Positions 61,369 through 64,000 of a stretch of DNA of 64,000 nucleotides are shown piece by piece (within the stretch, counting starts at the first letter, position 1; each line of letters starts with the position of its first letter). The notes beneath the pieces were generated by a model, which was not told the origin of the DNA, searched no databases, and saw only the letters and a program-made list of their open reading frames with translations. The stretch spans positions 8,500,879-8,564,878 of the forward strand of contig CM034242.1 in the NCBI GenBank assembly GCA_019916065.1, written 5' to 3'. The position numbers were made by a program, and so were the translations under genes. This DNA is from Vitellaria paradoxa. Taxonomy: Eukaryota > Streptophyta > Magnoliopsida > Ericales > Sapotaceae.

Positions 61369-61458
61369 ACATAATGTTAATCTCGAAGTCTCCTAGAGTT
61401 AGTTTGAACGAAGACATAATGTTAACCTCGAAGTCTCCTAGAGTTAGTTTTAATTTGA
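61369..61458. repeat. 45-bp tandem duplication
   Basis: ACATAATGTTAAYCTCGAAG ... CCTAGAGTTAGTTT occurs twice with a period of 45 bases and one or two differences. Confidence 0.85.
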
Positions 61459-62329
61459 GAAGATAAAAATATATATATATATATATATTGACGGTGTCAG
61501 TATTAAAAAAATATATATACCTATTTTTGTAAATTACAGTTTTCACCTAAAAGTTTATGACCAAGTCTCTCGTTCCAAAGTTTTGACATTTCAATTATAA
61601 CGATTGAACCTGAAAAATGATATTTAATTTATTACAATATTAATTCTCTGCACATTTCTATTTCAAAATTTCCTATTAACTGTGTCACATGATCATTTAT
61701 TAACAGGTATATCAATATCATTCTAGTTATAAAACATTATACGCCCGTTGGGGGGACTTTGCATCAATTTTTGACATCTATCACTTTAATAATTAGTTAG
61801 TATTTGGTAAAAACTTGTAAAAATTAAAAAAAAAGTCGAAGAAAGTTAATTATTAAAATTTAATAGAAAATGTTAAAATAATTAAAATTTTAGGTATTTT
61901 TTTATTTTATCTTTTATTTTCTCATATTTTTCTCGATTTTTTTATAAAAATTCTTAAAAATAAGTAAAAAAATAAGTTAAAAAAATTGAGTATTTTTTAG
62001 TACTGATGAGATATGAAAGAAGGAGGGGTAAAATAAAAATACTTAAATTTTTTGTTAGTTTAAAATTTTATGTTAAGTTTTAATAACTGATTTTATCCAA
62101 AAGGGAGTCAATATTAATAATATTTCAAAATAATAGAGTCAAATATAACTTTTAAATATTGTAAGTGCTAAGTATAGTTATCAAATGTTAAGAAGAGCTA
62201 GGTATAATTTACCCAAAAAAAAAAGGTAAAAGTTGAAGAAATATTGGCAAAGCATCGACCGAAAAAATTGGAGAAAATTGATTTTTTTTTCGTTTTTTTG
62301 GTGAACTAAACAGCCTTTATCTAAACTTA

Positions 62330-63250
62330 GATGTAAGAGAAATATTAAAAATTTTTTAAAATCTTTAAAAATTATTTTTAACTTTTTATTTCACTGTACA
62401 AATTACGAATCTATAAATCATCTCAAATTATCTCACTTTATCTCAATTATTGTCACTCCAAAAGCCCCCTAAATTAATCAATAAGAATTAGCTTTTTACT
62501 TTTATAATTTTATATTCTTTTTTAACTCTTCTTGTAAAAATTAATATTTTTTAATTCTTCAAATAATATGTAATTAGAGTATTTGGAGTTAAAAAATTTT
62601 GTATAAATTTTAAAAATTTACAATCTTCTAATTTATGTAATTAATAAAAAATTTAAATTTTATAAAAATATATAAAACTCCAAACAAGCGTAATATTACA
62701 TGACAATATTTATTGTGCATCCCCCTTAACCGTGTGCTAAACACGCACTCTAATTCATGCATTGCTGTTGGGTGTGTTTAGAGTTGTATAAAAGTATATA
62801 AAATAAAATAAAATTATAAAAGTAAATGTCTCGTAATTCGTGCAATAAGTGAAGAATTTAAATTTTACTGTCTCGTTATTCATATTTGTAGAGATTTGTA
62901 AGATTTTATTTTATTTTATTTAACTCCAAACGGAGCCCATCTCAAGGCAACACGTGGACAGCATAGTTCTTACAAACTCCAAAACAATACGCTCCATTTG
63001 ACTTGTTACAAACTTCTAAAAGTTTCTAAAATTTTTTAAAAATTTTTAAAAATTATTTATTTTTTATCTCATTCCACAAATTACAAACTCACAATTTATC
63101 TCATTTAAAAGTGTGTTTAGAGTGACAAAAAGACAAATAAAATAAGATAATTTAAGATATTTTATGAATCCGTAATTCATGTAAAAAATTAAAAATAAGT
63201 AATTTTTTTAATTTTTTAAAATTTTCACTATTTTTTATTACGTCTCAAGT
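62330..63250. repeat. Cluster of at least four family B MITE-like copies
   Basis: Copies lie at about 62335-62471, 62771-62940, 62990-63110 and 63111-63245. The second has the clearest ends: GGGTGTGTTTAGAGTT and, inward from the right, TGGGCTCCGTTTGGAGTT. The others share TTTAAAAATTATTTATTTTT, TCTCATTCCACAAATTACAA and GTGTTTAGAGTGAC words in alternating orientation. Confidence 0.5.
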
Positions 63251-63479
63251 CATGTATCTTTTTCCTCATCAAATATTTATATTTTCCTATACTTTTTTAC
63301 CGCTCAAATGCTACCAAAGTCAAGACCTGTTTCTCACACGCAATAAACACGCATTTCATTTAGAACAGCAAGTGTGTGGCTCGAATCACCTTTAAAATTG
63401 AAATAAACTATAATTAATTCATTCATTCGTACAATTATATCTTTGATGGTGTTTTCAACTGATAAAGACAAACGAAAGA

Positions 63480-63725
63480 GAGGAAAGCAAGGCACTCTAA
63501 AGGGCCCGCAAGCCCTGCAAAGAAAGAAAAGAACTTTAGTATTAATAAATAAATAACTAATTAATTAAAAGAATAAAAAAGTGAAAAGTGAAAGTGAAAC
63601 GGCATCCCCCAGGAGCCTTGGTCGGCGTTTCACATTCTGCGACATGTCCGGCGAAAATGAGACACACGTGTGCCAGTTCCATTCTTCCATTTGGATACGT
63701 GGCCGTCGTCCAGTCCATTTTCTAA
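63480..63725. promoter_or_regulatory. GC-richer segment with G-box and ABRE
   Basis: In an AT-rich end region this stretch stands out. It has a perfect G-box CACGTG (63665-63670, in ACACACGTGTGCC) and TACGTGGC (63696-63703), an ABRE-like core, plus CGGCG and GGCGTTTC words. No frame with recognisable content is present. It could be the distal promoter of a gene beyond 64000, or on the other strand. Confidence 0.4.
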
Positions 63726-64000
63726 TAAAATTCTAAACGTAAACTAGCATAATGACCCCGACATTACCGGGATTTTGTTTATAATAAATATAACTTTGTA
63801 TATATTCAAAATAAGGTTTTTTTTAATAAATTTAACTTTATATATATATATATATCTATATTAAAATTATACATATACAAATATAAAATAATATTTAATT
63901 TAACAAACATGTTGTGTTTAAACATTTTTTAAAAAATTAGGATTTTATCGTGCTTGAGGACATGAAACTATAATTTTGACTGTAAAAATCTGAACAAAAT

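Overview
This is nuclear DNA of a flowering plant. It is strongly AT-rich, packed with AT, GA and ATT microsatellites and decayed transposons, and its one clear intact gene is a plant-specific RING E3 ligase with GT-AG introns. The species cannot be named from the sequence. The dicot-like intron layout combined with a very GC-rich last exon would fit several eudicot or magnoliid lineages.

Layout. 1-2.9 kb is AT-rich with a CCA-rich low-complexity tract. 2.9-7.5 kb is a complete but dead Ac-like hAT DNA transposon on the minus strand, with 11-bp terminal inverted repeats, an imperfect 8-bp target duplication, GC-rich subterminal regions, a TATA box and a transposase broken by stops; its leader is probably interrupted by a nested insertion. 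7.5-9.4 kb holds an LTR-like segment that carries a Tourist-type MITE with TTA on both sides. 11.0-11.6 kb is the reverse-transcriptase end of a dead LINE (plus strand), followed near 12.2 kb by a polypurine tract and possible copia LTR start. 14.1-15.7 kb is a three-exon gene remnant whose splice phases agree but whose last exon has four in-frame stops. 16-42 kb is a gene desert of MITEs, tandem and inverted repeats, and very short poly(A)-tailed insertions. 42.4-43.4 kb is a 5'-truncated LINE (minus strand) with its poly(A) tail, itself hit by a 175-bp inverted-repeat element. 48.6-50.4 kb holds two copies of a fold-back MITE and a 230-bp-period duplication.

51.5-52.9 kb is the functional centre: a four-exon, 339-residue BOI/BRG-type RING ligase with promoter and poly(A) signal. 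Downstream, 57.9-58.06 kb is an orphan terminal coding exon of a gene I do not recognise. The last kilobase includes a GC-richer stretch with a G-box and an ABRE, possibly the promoter of a gene outside the window.

I found no gene cluster or multi-gene system. The most unusual observations are the tail-only retroposon insertions with 12-15-bp target duplications, the orphan terminal exon, and the fold-back MITE pair upstream of the ligase gene.
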